A DNA stretch of 64,000 nucleotides, taken from Paenibacillus tyrphae. GTDB lineage: Bacteria; Bacillota; Bacilli; Paenibacillales; NBRC-103111. The notes beneath the pieces are model-generated. The model saw only the letters and a program-made list of their open reading frames with translations, did no database searches and was not told the DNA's origin. Each line of letters opens with the position of its first letter. Within the stretch, counting starts at the first letter, position 1. The stretch spans positions 1 to 64,000 of the forward strand of contig NZ_JNVM01000004.1 of assembly GCF_000722545.1 (NCBI RefSeq), in the 5' to 3' direction. Shown here in pieces: positions 24,389 through 34,345 of this stretch. The position numbers and the translations under genes were made by a program.

Positions 24389-26173
24389 ATGATGAAGCGA
24401 CTGTTCCATCGCTTTCAGAAGAGCCTGAGGTACAAGCTGATGCTTTTGATGGTGACGATTGCGATTATGCCGTTAATTCTGGTCACCCTTTTTGCGGCCA
24501 ATACGACCAAGCAATCTTTGAGCCTGGAAGTGATCCGTTCCAACGAATCGAGAATGGACTGGGCCGCCAAATATTTGGATGAAAAATTCGATCAGCTGCA
24601 AGCGGTGAGCTACTCCCTTCTGCTTGATAACAATTTGTTTCCAAGCGGGAACGGGGGATCGGACAACGGCGTGAACAGCCCGGATGCGGCGGACTCCTAT
24701 ATTCAAGAGAAGCTGAGATCCTTGTATATCGCCAATAATAAAAATATCGTGCAGATTTCGCTTTATTTGAAGTCCAAGCACCGTTTATTCGTCGTCGATA
24801 AAGATGCGGTGAGTTCAACCGGGCAGCTCAACGCTCCCTTCGGAAACTGGGGAGATTTGGATCAATCGTTTGAAAGCGTTAACAGGGTGATGCATGCGGC
24901 ACACAATAATTTTACCCTGGTACGTACGATGAACCGGTTTGAGAATCGGGAGGTTCTTGGCGGGATATCGCTGGATGTCCGTTGGAATATGATGAATAGC
25001 GTGCTGGACATGATCCATTCCGAACCGAACAGCCAAGTGATGATTTTGGACAATCAAGGAAATATTATGTATAACCCTTATGCGAGTTCGCAGCAGGAGG
25101 CTCTGTCCAGCGAAGTATTGAAGAAGGCTGCCGCGAATTCGGACGGGCCCGGACACATGGAGCTGAAGCAGGGGTTAATCTTTTACCAGCCCGCCGTATC
25201 GGGTCAGCTCCGTATTGTTAAATTTATTCCGATGAATTATTTGACGAAAGGTGCTTCGTCCACGCTGAGCTTCAGTTTCTTTACCGCCGTTATATTTATT
25301 GTGCTGGCTATATTGGTCGCGATTTTGACCGCCTATTATACGACGAAACCCATCATCCGGCTGACGAAATCGATGAAAGCGGTGGAATTCCAAAACTTTG
25401 ACGTCAGCGTCAGCGACATACGCAGCGATGAAATCGGCACGCTGGAGCGACGGTTTAATTCCATGCTTCAAAGGATCAAAGAGCTGATCCAGATTGAATA
25501 CAAAAGCAAGATCGAGAAGCGGACGGCGCAGCTGAAAGCGATGCAGGCGCAGATCAATCCGCATTTTCTGCAAAATGCGCTGCAGGCCATAGGCGGTATC
25601 GCCATCTCGCGGAACGTCCCCGAAATTTACGAGCATGTCCGCGCGATCAGCGATTTGTTCCGCTACACCATCCGAATGAAGTCGGACTTGGTCACGGTCG
25701 CGGATGAGCTGGAGCATGTCGGCAATTATTTGCAGATTCAAAAATTGCGCTTTCAGGACATGATCCGCATTCATCTGGATGTCGATGACGAATGCCGGTC
25801 CTGTCAAATTCCGAAGTTCTCCCTGCAGCCCATTGTCGAGAATTGTTTTGTTCACGGACTTGAGGGGAAAATGGCGGAATGGTCCATCACGATTACGGCG
25901 CAGAAGGTGTTGGATGAAATCGAGATCAGCATCGAGGATAACGGCGTCGGCATGGAGGAAACGCGGCTGGAAGAGCTGCGTAACCGGTTGAACGACGAGT
26001 CGGAAGACCGGGAGCTGGGCGAGAGCCTGGGCCTCGGCAATGTGCATTCCCGGATCAGGCTTATTTTCGGGGAAGAGTATGGATTATTTATCGACAGCAG
26101 GGCAGGAGCGGGTACGACGGTCAAAGTCGTCATTCCTGCCGTTCCGCAGCATGGAGAGGAGGAAGCCGTATGA
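24389..26173 (+). CDS. Sensor histidine kinase, YesM type
   Basis: A 594-residue membrane kinase likely to sense an extracellular sugar or its bound binding protein. One membrane helix (about 18-38), a large extracellular Cache-like domain (40-285), a second helix (about 292-318), HAMP (320-375), the His_kinase box 'QINPHFLQNALQAI' with phospho-His near 390, and HATPase with 'QPIVENCFVHG', 'EDNGVGM' and 'SLGLGNVHSRI'. A TTG 24 bases upstream is in frame, but ATG 24389, 8 bases after GGGAGG, is the clear start. Its stop overlaps the AraC-type regulator start (ATGA). The pair precedes an ABC sugar importer it presumably induces. Confidence 0.92.
   Translation: MMKRLFHRFQKSLRYKLMLLMVTIAIMPLILVTLFAANTTKQSLSLEVIRSNESRMDWAAKYLDEKFDQLQAVSYSLLLDNNLFPSGNGGSDNGVNSPDAADSYIQEKLRSLYIANNKNIVQISLYLKSKHRLFVVDKDAVSSTGQLNAPFGNWGDLDQSFESVNRVMHAAHNNFTLVRTMNRFENREVLGGISLDVRWNMMNSVLDMIHSEPNSQVMILDNQGNIMYNPYASSQQEALSSEVLKKAAANSDGPGHMELKQGLIFYQPAVSGQLRIVKFIPMNYLTKGASSTLSFSFFTAVIFIVLAILVAILTAYYTTKPIIRLTKSMKAVEFQNFDVSVSDIRSDEIGTLERRFNSMLQRIKELIQIEYKSKIEKRTAQLKAMQAQINPHFLQNALQAIGGIAISRNVPEIYEHVRAISDLFRYTIRMKSDLVTVADELEHVGNYLQIQKLRFQDMIRIHLDVDDECRSCQIPKFSLQPIVENCFVHGLEGKMAEWSITITAQKVLDEIEISIEDNGVGMEETRLEELRNRLNDESEDRELGESLGLGNVHSRIRLIFGEEYGLFIDSRAGAGTTVKVVIPAVPQHGEEEAV
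24871..24884 (+). promoter_or_regulatory. cre-like site inside the YesM-type gene
   Basis: TGAAAGCGTTAACA matches the CcpA consensus TGWAANCGNTNWCA at every position. It lies about 480 bases into the coding sequence (codons for ESVNR). Intragenic cre sites can act as roadblocks, but the match may be coincidental. Confidence 0.4.
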
Positions 26174-27240
26174 AGGCTGTCGTTATTGACGACGAATTTT
26201 GGACGCGGAGCAGCATTCAGCAGCTGGCCGACTGGGCGCGTTTCGGCATCGATCGGGTCGAAGAGGCGGAGGACGGCTTAAGCGCGTTGAAAATCATCGA
26301 TGAAATCAACCCGGAAATTGTCATTACGGACATGAAGATGCGCGGGATGAACGGGGTCCAGCTTTTGCAGAAGCTGACGGAGGACTACCCGTTTATCCGC
26401 AAAATTGTGATCAGCGGCTATGACGATTTTTCTTATACCAAACAGGCAATTCGATCCAAAGTCGATGAATACATTTTGAAGCCGATCCACCCGGAAGAGC
26501 TGAACATGGCGCTGGAGAAGGCTGTCCGGGAATGGCGGATCGCCCGGGGGCTCCATACCGTGCAGCCGCTGGACAAGCCAATGCTGAAGATCATCACGGA
26601 GTATAAGCGGATCATTTCCGGCCATTTTCAAGGCATGCAGGTGGAGGCCGTTCAGGGCCGGTTCAAGGAATTGGAACAAGTATTGAGCGCCCGGGAACCG
26701 TTCCAGCCCGGCTTTAACAATACGTTGTACAAGCAATTCCTCTTATTGCTCGAGGAACAGGTGTCCATGGCGGGAACGGATGCGACGTTTGCGATTCCGG
26801 CATGTGCCAATAACTTTTACGTTTCGGACGATACGCCTCTGCCGCAGTGGATCGAGGTTTTGTCCGCCGCGTACGCTGCCGTGCTGGAGGAATGGATTCA
26901 CCGGAGAAGAAGCAAGAATCGGATCGACATTGACGAAGTCAGACAGTATATCGACGTTTCCTTTGCGGAATCGATCACCCTGGAATCGGTTGCCGGCCGA
27001 TTTTTCGTCAGCAAGGAGCATCTGTCCCGGACGTTTAAGCAGGAAACCGGCTCGACGGTCGTGGATTACATCATTTCCAAACGGATGGAAAAAGCAAAGC
27101 AGCTGCTGCTAGATCCGGCCAATTCCATTAAAAGCGCGGCGGAAGCCGTAGGCTACTCGGATATTACTTATTTTCACCGCCTGTTCAAAAAAGTAACCGG
27201 GATTACTCCCAATCAAGTCCGTCAGGACCCTCAAGTCTAA
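26170..27240 (+). CDS. Response regulator, YesN type (receiver plus AraC)
   Basis: A 356-residue transcription activator, partner of the kinase whose stop codon it overlaps by 4 bases. Receiver (1-120): 'VVIDDEFWTRSS', phospho-Asp in 'IVITDMKMRGMNG' (about 56), 'KIVISGYDDFSYTKQAIRSKVDEYILKP'. Linker (125-255). Two AraC helix-turn-helix motifs at the C-terminus (258-352): 'ITLESVAGRFFVSKEHLSRTFKQETG' and 'IKSAAEAVGYSDITYFHRLFKKVTGITPNQ'. It is shorter in the linker than the second YesN-type regulator at 60225. It probably activates the importer 110 bp downstream. Confidence 0.93.
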   Translation: MKAVVIDDEFWTRSSIQQLADWARFGIDRVEEAEDGLSALKIIDEINPEIVITDMKMRGMNGVQLLQKLTEDYPFIRKIVISGYDDFSYTKQAIRSKVDEYILKPIHPEELNMALEKAVREWRIARGLHTVQPLDKPMLKIITEYKRIISGHFQGMQVEAVQGRFKELEQVLSAREPFQPGFNNTLYKQFLLLLEEQVSMAGTDATFAIPACANNFYVSDDTPLPQWIEVLSAAYAAVLEEWIHRRRSKNRIDIDEVRQYIDVSFAESITLESVAGRFFVSKEHLSRTFKQETGSTVVDYIISKRMEKAKQLLLDPANSIKSAAEAVGYSDITYFHRLFKKVTGITPNQVRQDPQV

Positions 27241-27350
27241 TATCAATATCGTCCAGTCCATGACGCAAATCCGGTCCAATGCGCTCAGGGCGCACTCCCG
27301 ATTATACTAAACACGTAAGCGCCAATCACGAAAAAGGGAGGATACAAGCA

Positions 27351-28661
27351 ATGAAGAAAGCACTTACAACAGCAGCAGCTATTCTCATGCTGGGGTCTAC
27401 AGTCGCTTGTTCATCGGGCGGGGGAAGCGGCGATAACGCCAGCGGTTCGGGAGCGCAGGGCAACCAAGCCGCGGGGGCACCGAAAAAGGTCGAGCTGAAA
27501 ATTTTCCTCGGGGGCCTGGACCGTTTCCGCGATCAATTTGACAAGTACTTTGCCCAGTTTGCCGAGAAGGAAAAGAAAGAGAAAAATATCGAAGTATCGA
27601 TTAACTCCGAGTATCCGGGGGCGGAGAATGCTCCGCAAATTTTGAAAACCCGGCTGGCCACGGGGGATGTGCCGGACATCTTTTCCATCCATGCGGTGAA
27701 CGAGATTCCGGATTATTACAAAGCCGGCTATTTGTCCGATTTATCCAGCCAGCCGCTGGCCAGCAAGCTGAGCGACGGGATCAAGCCCATCGTCTCCATT
27801 GACAATAAAGTAGTAGCAGTTCCGATGGAAAGCCTGGAGTGGGGCTATCTCTACAACAAAAAAATATTTAACGATTTGGGCCTGAAGCCGCCTACCACGT
27901 TCTCGGAAATGAAGACGGTTACACAGAAGCTGAAAGACAATAACGTCAAGCCTTTTCTTCTCAGCTATAAAGAAGGCTGGATTCCGCAGCTGTTCCTTTC
28001 GCTCACGATCGGCGGATTGGTCAATTCGAGCCATAAAGACTTTGTCGACAGCATGAACAAGGGACAAGGCAGCTTCGCGGATATCAAGGAGATGTTCGAC
28101 ATTATCGACCTTGTGAACGCGAACGGAACGGACCGCGCTTTTGAAATCGGTAACGATGACGGGGCCGCCGAGTTTGCGAGCGGCAAGGCCGCCATGTGGG
28201 TGCAAGGGCCTTGGGATTCCGACAGCATCCTGAAGATCAACGACAAGCTCGATTTTGGCGTCGCGCCGCTGCCGCTCAATGACGATCCGAATGCGACGAT
28301 GATTAATGTATCCGTATCCACCTCTTTGGCGATGGCCTCGAACGGCAAAAATAAAGAGGTATCGCAGGACTTGCTGAACTATATTTTGGACGATCAAGCG
28401 TCGAACGAGCTTTATCAAAGCCTGAAGTTCAATCCCGTCTCCAAAACCCATACCTTCAAGCCGTATCCATGGGTGGAGGAAGCTTCGAGCTACGTGAACA
28501 AAGGGAAATCCTACAAGGATCCGTCGATTCCTTCTGCGGTTAAGGACGAAGGAGGCAAGGCGCTGCAGGCCTACTTCAGCAAAAAGATGTCCAAAGAAGA
28601 CGTCATCAAGGATCTGGATAAAACCTGGAAGGATGCCAACACAGCCGCCAATAAAAAATAA
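27351..28661 (+). CDS. Sugar ABC transporter substrate-binding lipoprotein
   Basis: A 436-residue extracytoplasmic binding protein of the SBP_bac_1 (MalE/UgpB) type. Signal peptide with lipobox 'STVACSS' (Cys about 21), a Gly/Ser/Ala-rich tether, then the two-lobed fold, with 'LKTRLATGDVPDIFSIHAVNEI', 'VVAVPMESLEWGYLYNKKIFNDLG' and 'FASGKAAMWVQGPWDSDSI' typical of oligosaccharide binders. ATG 27351 follows GGGAGG by 8 bases. It is followed by two permeases and two beta-glycosidases, so a plant-derived beta-glycoside or oligosaccharide is likely. No ATPase gene is present; a shared MsmX-like ATPase is presumably used. Confidence 0.92.
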   Translation: MKKALTTAAAILMLGSTVACSSGGGSGDNASGSGAQGNQAAGAPKKVELKIFLGGLDRFRDQFDKYFAQFAEKEKKEKNIEVSINSEYPGAENAPQILKTRLATGDVPDIFSIHAVNEIPDYYKAGYLSDLSSQPLASKLSDGIKPIVSIDNKVVAVPMESLEWGYLYNKKIFNDLGLKPPTTFSEMKTVTQKLKDNNVKPFLLSYKEGWIPQLFLSLTIGGLVNSSHKDFVDSMNKGQGSFADIKEMFDIIDLVNANGTDRAFEIGNDDGAAEFASGKAAMWVQGPWDSDSILKINDKLDFGVAPLPLNDDPNATMINVSVSTSLAMASNGKNKEVSQDLLNYILDDQASNELYQSLKFNPVSKTHTFKPYPWVEEASSYVNKGKSYKDPSIPSAVKDEGGKALQAYFSKKMSKEDVIKDLDKTWKDANTAANKK

Positions 28662-28677
28662 GTGCCCGAAAGAGAGC

Positions 28678-28724
28678 GTCGCGCTCTGTTCCCGCAGCCA
28701 ACCGTTCTGAGAACAGGGCGCGAC
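28678..28724 (+). other. Intercistronic stem-loop after the binding-protein gene
   Basis: GTCGCGCTCTGTTC pairs with GAACAGGGCGCGAC (13 of 14 positions) and no T run follows. Such hairpins after binding-protein genes keep the upstream message abundant while lowering permease expression. Confidence 0.7.
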
Positions 28725-28750
28725 TTCCCCCGAAGGAGGGATTGAACATC

Positions 28751-29635
28751 ATGCTGAAACGCCTGTCCAAAGCAACGACTTCTCTGATTTTGTTCGTACT
28801 TCCTGCTTTTATTCTATATGTCATTTTCTTGGTTATTCCCGTACTGCAGGGCTCTTACTACAGCTTCACGAACTGGGACGGCTTAAATAAGTCCTACAGC
28901 TTCGTCGGGCTCCAAAATTTCGTCGAAGCCATTCGCGACGATGCCAACTTCAGAACGGCGCTTTTATTTACCGCCAAGTATGTCTTGTTTGCGGTAGTGC
29001 TGCAAAACGCCCTGGCGCTGCTGCTCGCGCTGTTGATTGAGTCGCAAAAAAGAGCGAAGGGATTTTTTCGAACGGTCTTCTTCATGCCTAATATGCTCAG
29101 CGTCATTATCAGTACGTTTATGTGGGTGTTCGTGTTTACAAAAGTGATGCCTGCCTTGTCCGAATATGCCGCTTTAAAATTTCTCGGTCAATCCTGGCTC
29201 GGCGACCCGAACGTCTCGTTCTGGAGCATCATGCTTGTCTCCGTATGGGGCGGCGTCGGCACCTTGATGATTATTTATATGTCCGCCATCCAGGGCATAC
29301 CGCAGCACTTGAAGGAAGCGGCCATCATTGACGGAGCCAAGCCGTATCACATGCTTCGGTACATTACGCTGCCTTTAATCTCGCACGCGCTGACGATCTG
29401 CATCTTCCTGACCTTGAACAGCTCGTTTAAAGTGTATGACCTCATCTTTGCATTGACCGGAGGAGGTCCGGCCCGGGCTACGCAGGTGATCACGATGAAT
29501 ATTTTGGAGGAAGCTTATCAGCGCAACTACCGTTATGGCTATGCCAGCGCCAAGGCGATCATCCTCTTCCTGATCATTCTGGTCATTACGCTCGTTCAAG
29601 TGTCGGTGATGAAGAAACGGGAGGTGGAAGCGTGA
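28751..29635 (+). CDS. Sugar ABC transporter permease (MalF/UgpA type)
   Basis: A 294-residue membrane subunit with six predicted helices. It has the ABC permease EAA loop 'YMSAIQGIPQHLKEAAIIDGAKPYHMLRYITLPLI', which contacts the ATPase, and the Pro-rich 'TGGGPARATQV' typical of MalF-like subunits. Start: GGAGG at 28735 is too close to an in-frame TTG (28742), so ATG 28751 is chosen. The next permease overlaps its stop (GTGA), showing translational coupling. It forms the channel with that subunit for the sugar delivered by the preceding binding protein. Confidence 0.93.
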   Translation: MLKRLSKATTSLILFVLPAFILYVIFLVIPVLQGSYYSFTNWDGLNKSYSFVGLQNFVEAIRDDANFRTALLFTAKYVLFAVVLQNALALLLALLIESQKRAKGFFRTVFFMPNMLSVIISTFMWVFVFTKVMPALSEYAALKFLGQSWLGDPNVSFWSIMLVSVWGGVGTLMIIYMSAIQGIPQHLKEAAIIDGAKPYHMLRYITLPLISHALTICIFLTLNSSFKVYDLIFALTGGGPARATQVITMNILEEAYQRNYRYGYASAKAIILFLIILVITLVQVSVMKKREVEA

Positions 29636-30456
29636 CTAGGCGCATGTATTCCGTTTTATCGCTCGTCGTGCTGTCTTTGCTGGCGGTCTACTTCCTTTTC
29701 CCGATCTATATGGCGATCATCAATTCCTTGAAATCTCCGGGCGATATGTACCGTTCCGTCTTAAGCTTCCCCACTAGTCCGCAATTTGACAACTACGTTC
29801 AGGCGTTCAAGAAAGCGAACATGCTCAGAAGCGCCTGGAATACCGTCGTGGTTACGGTGACGGGGATTACGGGAATCGTCTTTTTCAGCTCTTTGGCCGG
29901 ATATAAGCTTTCCCGGACGCGGAGCAGACTAAGCAATTTTGTGTTTATGCTGTTTGTCGCTTCGATGCTGATTCCTTTCCAAACGATCATGGTCACCTTG
30001 ACCAAAATGGCTAAAGGGCTGGGGCTGCAAGGTTCGCCGCTGGGGCTTGGGATCGTATGTGCGGGACTGGGCATCAATATGGCTATTTTTTTGTACCACG
30101 GCTTTGTGAAAGGCATTCCGCGCGAGCTGGACGAATCGGCTCAAATCGACGGCTGCGGCGAGTTCAGGACGTATTTTACGATTATTTTTCCGCTGCTGCT
30201 GCCGATTACGTTTACGATTGTGATCTTAAACATGCTTTGGTTGTGGAACGACTTCCTGCTTCCGGTGCTGCTGCTTACCGATTTCCGCAATTATACGCTC
30301 GTGTTGACGATCAACATGTTTTTCGGCAAGTACAGCAGGGAATGGGGTTTGATTCTGGCATCCTTGATTTTGTCTTCGATCCCGATCGTCGTCTTTTTTG
30401 CCATTTTCCAGCGCTGGATCATTCAAGGGATTACGGACGGCGCCGTAAAAGGGTAA
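29632..30456 (+). CDS. Sugar ABC transporter permease (MalG type)
   Basis: A 274-residue, six-helix membrane subunit. The EAA loop is 'HGFVKGIPRELDESAQIDGCGEFRTYFTIIFPLLLP'; 'LNMLWLWNDFLLPVLLL' is the conserved late helix of MalG-like proteins, and the C-terminus 'QRWIIQGITDGAVKG' is diagnostic of the group. GTG start overlaps the previous stop. It pairs with the upstream permease; a glycosidase gene follows after 40 bp, in the same operon. Confidence 0.93.
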   Translation: MTRRMYSVLSLVVLSLLAVYFLFPIYMAIINSLKSPGDMYRSVLSFPTSPQFDNYVQAFKKANMLRSAWNTVVVTVTGITGIVFFSSLAGYKLSRTRSRLSNFVFMLFVASMLIPFQTIMVTLTKMAKGLGLQGSPLGLGIVCAGLGINMAIFLYHGFVKGIPRELDESAQIDGCGEFRTYFTIIFPLLLPITFTIVILNMLWLWNDFLLPVLLLTDFRNYTLVLTINMFFGKYSREWGLILASLILSSIPIVVFFAIFQRWIIQGITDGAVKG

Positions 30457-30496
30457 CGAATTATGAATTTGGAGGAACATAGGAGGGGTTTACTTC

Positions 30497-31831
30497 ATGG
30501 GCAATCGCGACATTCGCTGGATTTCGAGCACGAAAGACGCTTGCTGGACGGAAAAACCGGTCTCCGGTCAGGCCAGAGGCGACGCCAACCTTACGATTAC
30601 CGGCGAAGCTTTTCAAACGGTAGAGGGCTTTGGAGGCTGCTTTAACGAATTGGGCTTTACGGCATTAAGCCATTTGACTCCGGAAGAACGGAGACGCGTG
30701 CTTCACTCCTTATTTCATCCCGAAGGAGAGCTGAAGCTCGGCATCTGCCGTCTGCCGATCGGCGCCAGCGATTACGCGCTTGAATGGTATAGTCTGAACG
30801 AGACGGACGGAGATTTGGCCATGGAGCATTTCTCCATCGACCGCGATCGTCAGTATTTAATTCCGTATATCAAAGAAGCGTTAACGTATAATCCGGATTT
30901 GAAATTTTTTGCTTCCCCATGGAGTCCGCCGACTTGGATGAAGTTTCCCAAGGCCTACAATTATGGAACGCTGCGTTGGGAAAAGGACATTTTGCAGGCC
31001 TATGCGCTTTACTTCGTCAAGTTTGTAGAAGCTTATCGTCAGGAAGGCATTACGATTCATCAGATTCATGTGCAAAATGAAGTGGTCGCCGACCAGAAAT
31101 TCCCGTCGTGCGTCTGGACGGGAGAGCAGCTTCGCGAGTTCATCCGCGACTATTTGGGGCCGGCCTTCGAGGAGCACGGGCTGGATACGGAAATTTGGCT
31201 GGGAACGATCAATGCGCCGGAGCCATGGCAGGAAATGCTGCACAAATCGACTTCGGATTACGATGTTTATGCCAATACCGTGTTAAGCGATCCGGAAGCT
31301 TACAAATATATTCAAGGCGTCGGTTACCAATGGGCGGGCAAATATGCGATTCAACGAACCGTGCAGAGCTATCCGGAGCTTCGCTACATGCAGACGGAAA
31401 ACGAATGCGGAGACGGCCTGAATACGTGGGACTATGCGAAATATGTTTTTAATTTATATCAGCATTATTTCGTGAACGGCGTAAACAGCTATATTTATTG
31501 GAACATGGCGCTGGAGCCGAAAGGGCGAAGCACGTGGGGCTGGGAGCAAAATTCGATGATCACGGCAGATCCCGCCGCCAAGCGGGCCGTGTACAATCCC
31601 GAGTTTTTTGTGATGAAGCATTTCTCGCATTTCGTTGCTCCGGGTTCGTCGCGCATCGGGTTGAAAGGTCCGTGGGCCGGAAACGCGCTTGCTTTTGCAG
31701 CGCCGAACGGACAAAAAGCGGTGATTGTGGCTAACCCGTTCGCCGAGCCGCGGATTCTCCGACTAAGTGATGGAACGCGCACGCAAGCTTTTGAGCTTGA
31801 ACCGGAATCGTTCAATACGATTATTATATGA
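30497..31831 (+). CDS. Glycoside hydrolase family 30 (glucosylceramidase-like)
   Basis: A 444-residue retaining beta-glycosidase with (beta/alpha)8 barrel plus C-terminal beta domain. Conserved pieces: 'GFGGCFNELG', 'FFASPWSPPTWMK', acid/base Glu in 'IHVQNEVVADQKFPSC' (about 195), nucleophile Glu in 'YMQTENECGDG' (about 302), and 'YIYWNMAL'. There is no signal peptide, so it acts in the cytoplasm on imported substrate. Family 30 members include beta-glucosidase, beta-1,6-glucanase and beta-xylosidase; with xylAB near, a xyloside or glucoside is plausible. AGGAGGGG precedes the ATG. It lies between the permeases and a GH3 gene. Confidence 0.9.
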   Translation: MGNRDIRWISSTKDACWTEKPVSGQARGDANLTITGEAFQTVEGFGGCFNELGFTALSHLTPEERRRVLHSLFHPEGELKLGICRLPIGASDYALEWYSLNETDGDLAMEHFSIDRDRQYLIPYIKEALTYNPDLKFFASPWSPPTWMKFPKAYNYGTLRWEKDILQAYALYFVKFVEAYRQEGITIHQIHVQNEVVADQKFPSCVWTGEQLREFIRDYLGPAFEEHGLDTEIWLGTINAPEPWQEMLHKSTSDYDVYANTVLSDPEAYKYIQGVGYQWAGKYAIQRTVQSYPELRYMQTENECGDGLNTWDYAKYVFNLYQHYFVNGVNSYIYWNMALEPKGRSTWGWEQNSMITADPAAKRAVYNPEFFVMKHFSHFVAPGSSRIGLKGPWAGNALAFAAPNGQKAVIVANPFAEPRILRLSDGTRTQAFELEPESFNTIII

Positions 31832-31861
31832 CATCGGATTCGTCGTAAGGGGAGGATGCTA

Positions 31862-34138
31862 ATGGAGAGGGATATACAGCAGCTTATCTCGCAAATGACC
31901 ATAGAGGAGAAAGCCGGATTGTGCTCCGGCTTGAACTTCTGGCAAACGAAGGCGGTGGAACGGCTTGGGATTCCGTCGATTATGCTTACAGACGGCCCTC
32001 ACGGACTCCGGAAGCAGCGGGGAGGTCTGGACCACCTCGGCTTTGCCGACAGTGTACTGGCGACCTGCTTTCCTTCGGCGGCAGGCTTGGCCTGCTCGTG
32101 GGACCGCAAGCTGATGGAACAAGTCGGAATCGCTTTGGGGGAGGAATGTCAGGCCGAGGACGTTGCGATCCTGCTGGGACCGGCGGCCAACATCAAGCGT
32201 TCGCCGCTTTGCGGCAGAAATTTCGAATATTTCTCGGAAGATCCTTATTTATCGTCGGAAATGGCCACCCATCATATCAAGGGCGTCCAAAGTCAAGGTG
32301 TAGGAACGTCGCTTAAGCATTTTGCCGTGAATAACCAAGAGCATCGAAGAATGACCGTGGATGCGGTCGTGGACGAACGGACCCTGCGGGAGATTTATTT
32401 GGCAAGCTTCGAAGGAGCGGTCAAGCAGGCTCAGCCTTGGACCGTGATGTGCGCCTACAATAAGGTGAACGGTGAGTATTGCTCGGAGCATGAGGACTTG
32501 CTGACCCGTATTTTGAAGGAAGAATGGGGACATGAAGGCTTTGTTGTGTCCGACTGGGGAGCCGTGAACGACCGGGCGAAGGGATTGGCTGCCGGGTTGG
32601 AGCTGGAGATGCCGTCGAGCAACGGCCTCGGCGACCGGAAAATCGTAGACGCGGTGAAGAGCGGCAAGCTGTCCGAGGAAGTTCTGGACAAGGCCGTGGA
32701 ACGACTATTGCGCGTTGTTTTCCAAGCGGTCGACCGGAAAAAGGAGCATGCTTCCTTCGATGCGGAAGCTCATCATGCGCTGGCCAGAACCGTCGCGCGC
32801 GAAAGCATGGTACTGTTAAAAAATGAACACGGCATTCTGCCCCTGAAAAAGGACGGGACGATCGCCGTGATCGGGGCGTTGGCGAAACATCCGAGGTATC
32901 AAGGCGGCGGAAGCTCCCACATCAACCCGACCCGATTGGACGATATTTATGAAGAAATCCGGCGAACGGCGGGAGCCGAAGCCAGCATCGTATACGCCGA
33001 AGGCTATCCGTTGGACATCGACGACATCGACGACCGCTTGCTTCAGGAAGCGAAGCTGGCGGCGACGCAAGCGAAGGCTGCGGTCATTTTCGCAGGCTTG
33101 CCGGAACGGTACGAATCCGAAGCGTATGACCGGCAGCATTTGCGGATTCCCGACAATCATCGGAAGCTGATCGAGGCCGTTGCAGAAGTGCAAAGCAATG
33201 TGGTCGTTGTTTTAAGCAACGGCGCTCCGGTCGAGATGCCCTGGATCGATCGCGTGAAGGGTGTGCTCGAAGGCTATCTGGGGGGTCAGGCGCTTGGAGG
33301 CGCCATTGCGGATTTGTTGTTCGGGGATGCGAATCCGTGTGGCAAGCTGGCCGAAACGTTCCCGAAACGACTAAGCCATAATCCTTCCCATCTGAATTTC
33401 CCGGGCGAAGGGGACAAGGTGGAGTACAAGGAAGGGCTGTTTGTCGGTTACCGCTATTACGACGCCAAGCAGATCGAGCCTCTGTTCCCGTTCGGGCACG
33501 GTTTAAGCTACACGACATTCGAATACACCGGCATGACCGTCGACAAACGGGAAATCCAGGATACCGAGACGGTCCGCATCGGCGTTCGTGTCCGAAATAC
33601 GGGCGAACTCCCCGGAAAAGAAATCGTCCAGCTGTATGTGAGAGATGCTGAAGTAAGCGTGATCCGGCCGGAAAAAGAGCTTAAAGGGTTTGAGAAGGTC
33701 GAACTGGAGCCCGGTGAGGAAAAGACCGTCGAGTTCGTATTGGACAAGCGCGCATTCGCCTACTACAATCCCGAGCTGCAGGACTGGCATGTAGAGACCG
33801 GCGACTTTGAAATCTTGATCGGAAAATCGTCGGCCAAGCTCGTGCTTCAAGAGACGATTCGCGTGCAATCGACTGTCAGATTAAAGAAAACCGTTACCCG
33901 AAACTCGCTTGTAGGCGATTTGCTGGACGATCCGCAGCTATCCCCGATCTTTCGCGAGATGCTTCGAAAGTACAGCGAGAACAAGGTGATGAATGCGCTG
34001 GAAGAGGACGGTTCGGATATGATGCTGGAGTTTGTCAGGAATATGCCGCTGCGCGTTCTCGCTGCTTTTAGCCAGGGCGCCGTGACGGAAGAGATGCTGG
34101 AAGCGGATCTCCGGCGGTTAAATGAAATAGGCGAATAG
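31862..34138 (+). CDS. Glycoside hydrolase family 3 (beta-glucosidase/beta-xylosidase type)
   Basis: A 758-residue cytoplasmic enzyme (no signal peptide) removing terminal beta-linked sugars. GH3 N-terminal barrel with '[13 protein letters not shown]', '[14 protein letters not shown]' (Lys-His pair), nucleophile Asp in '[10 protein letters not shown]' (about 232); GH3 C-terminal domain with '[10 protein letters not shown]' and '[14 protein letters not shown]'; fibronectin III-like domain with '[12 protein letters not shown]' and '[11 protein letters not shown]'. The last 80 residues are an extra helical tail. GGAGG overlaps an in-frame ATG at 31856, so ATG 31862 is chosen. Last gene of the importer-glycosidase operon, followed by a terminator. 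Confidence 0.93.
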   Translation: MERDIQQLISQMTIEEKAGLCSGLNFWQTKAVERLGIPSIMLTDGPHGLRKQRGGLDHLGFADSVLATCFPSAAGLACSWDRKLMEQVGIALGEECQAEDVAILLGPAANIKRSPLCGRNFEYFSEDPYLSSEMATHHIKGVQSQGVGTSLKHFAVNNQEHRRMTVDAVVDERTLREIYLASFEGAVKQAQPWTVMCAYNKVNGEYCSEHEDLLTRILKEEWGHEGFVVSDWGAVNDRAKGLAAGLELEMPSSNGLGDRKIVDAVKSGKLSEEVLDKAVERLLRVVFQAVDRKKEHASFDAEAHHALARTVARESMVLLKNEHGILPLKKDGTIAVIGALAKHPRYQGGGSSHINPTRLDDIYEEIRRTAGAEASIVYAEGYPLDIDDIDDRLLQEAKLAATQAKAAVIFAGLPERYESEAYDRQHLRIPDNHRKLIEAVAEVQSNVVVVLSNGAPVEMPWIDRVKGVLEGYLGGQALGGAIADLLFGDANPCGKLAETFPKRLSHNPSHLNFPGEGDKVEYKEGLFVGYRYYDAKQIEPLFPFGHGLSYTTFEYTGMTVDKREIQDTETVRIGVRVRNTGELPGKEIVQLYVRDAEVSVIRPEKELKGFEKVELEPGEEKTVEFVLDKRAFAYYNPELQDWHVETGDFEILIGKSSAKLVLQETIRVQSTVRLKKTVTRNSLVGDLLDDPQLSPIFREMLRKYSENKVMNALEEDGSDMMLEFVRNMPLRVLAAFSQGAVTEEMLEADLRRLNEIGE

Positions 34139-34144
34139 AAGTGG

Positions 34145-34177
34145 AGAAGAAGGGAGTAATCCTTTCTTCTTTTTTTA
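34145..34177 (+). terminator. Terminator of the importer-glycosidase operon
   Basis: AGAAGAAGG and CCTTTCTTCT pair (one bulge) around GAGTAAT and are followed by a run of seven T, just after the GH3 stop. Confidence 0.85.
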
Positions 34178-34345
34178 TGCCCAAGTCTGCAAAAAGTGCT
34201 CAGCATCCGATTTTACTCGTTATCTAATTTACTAAAAAATTTAGTGTGCTGTAAGGTTCAAAGCTCTTTTTTTACAAAAATGCCAGGCTAAGAGAAGCCT
34301 GACTAGGCTGTTGGTTTTGACAAAAATAGAGAAGCATACGGAGGT

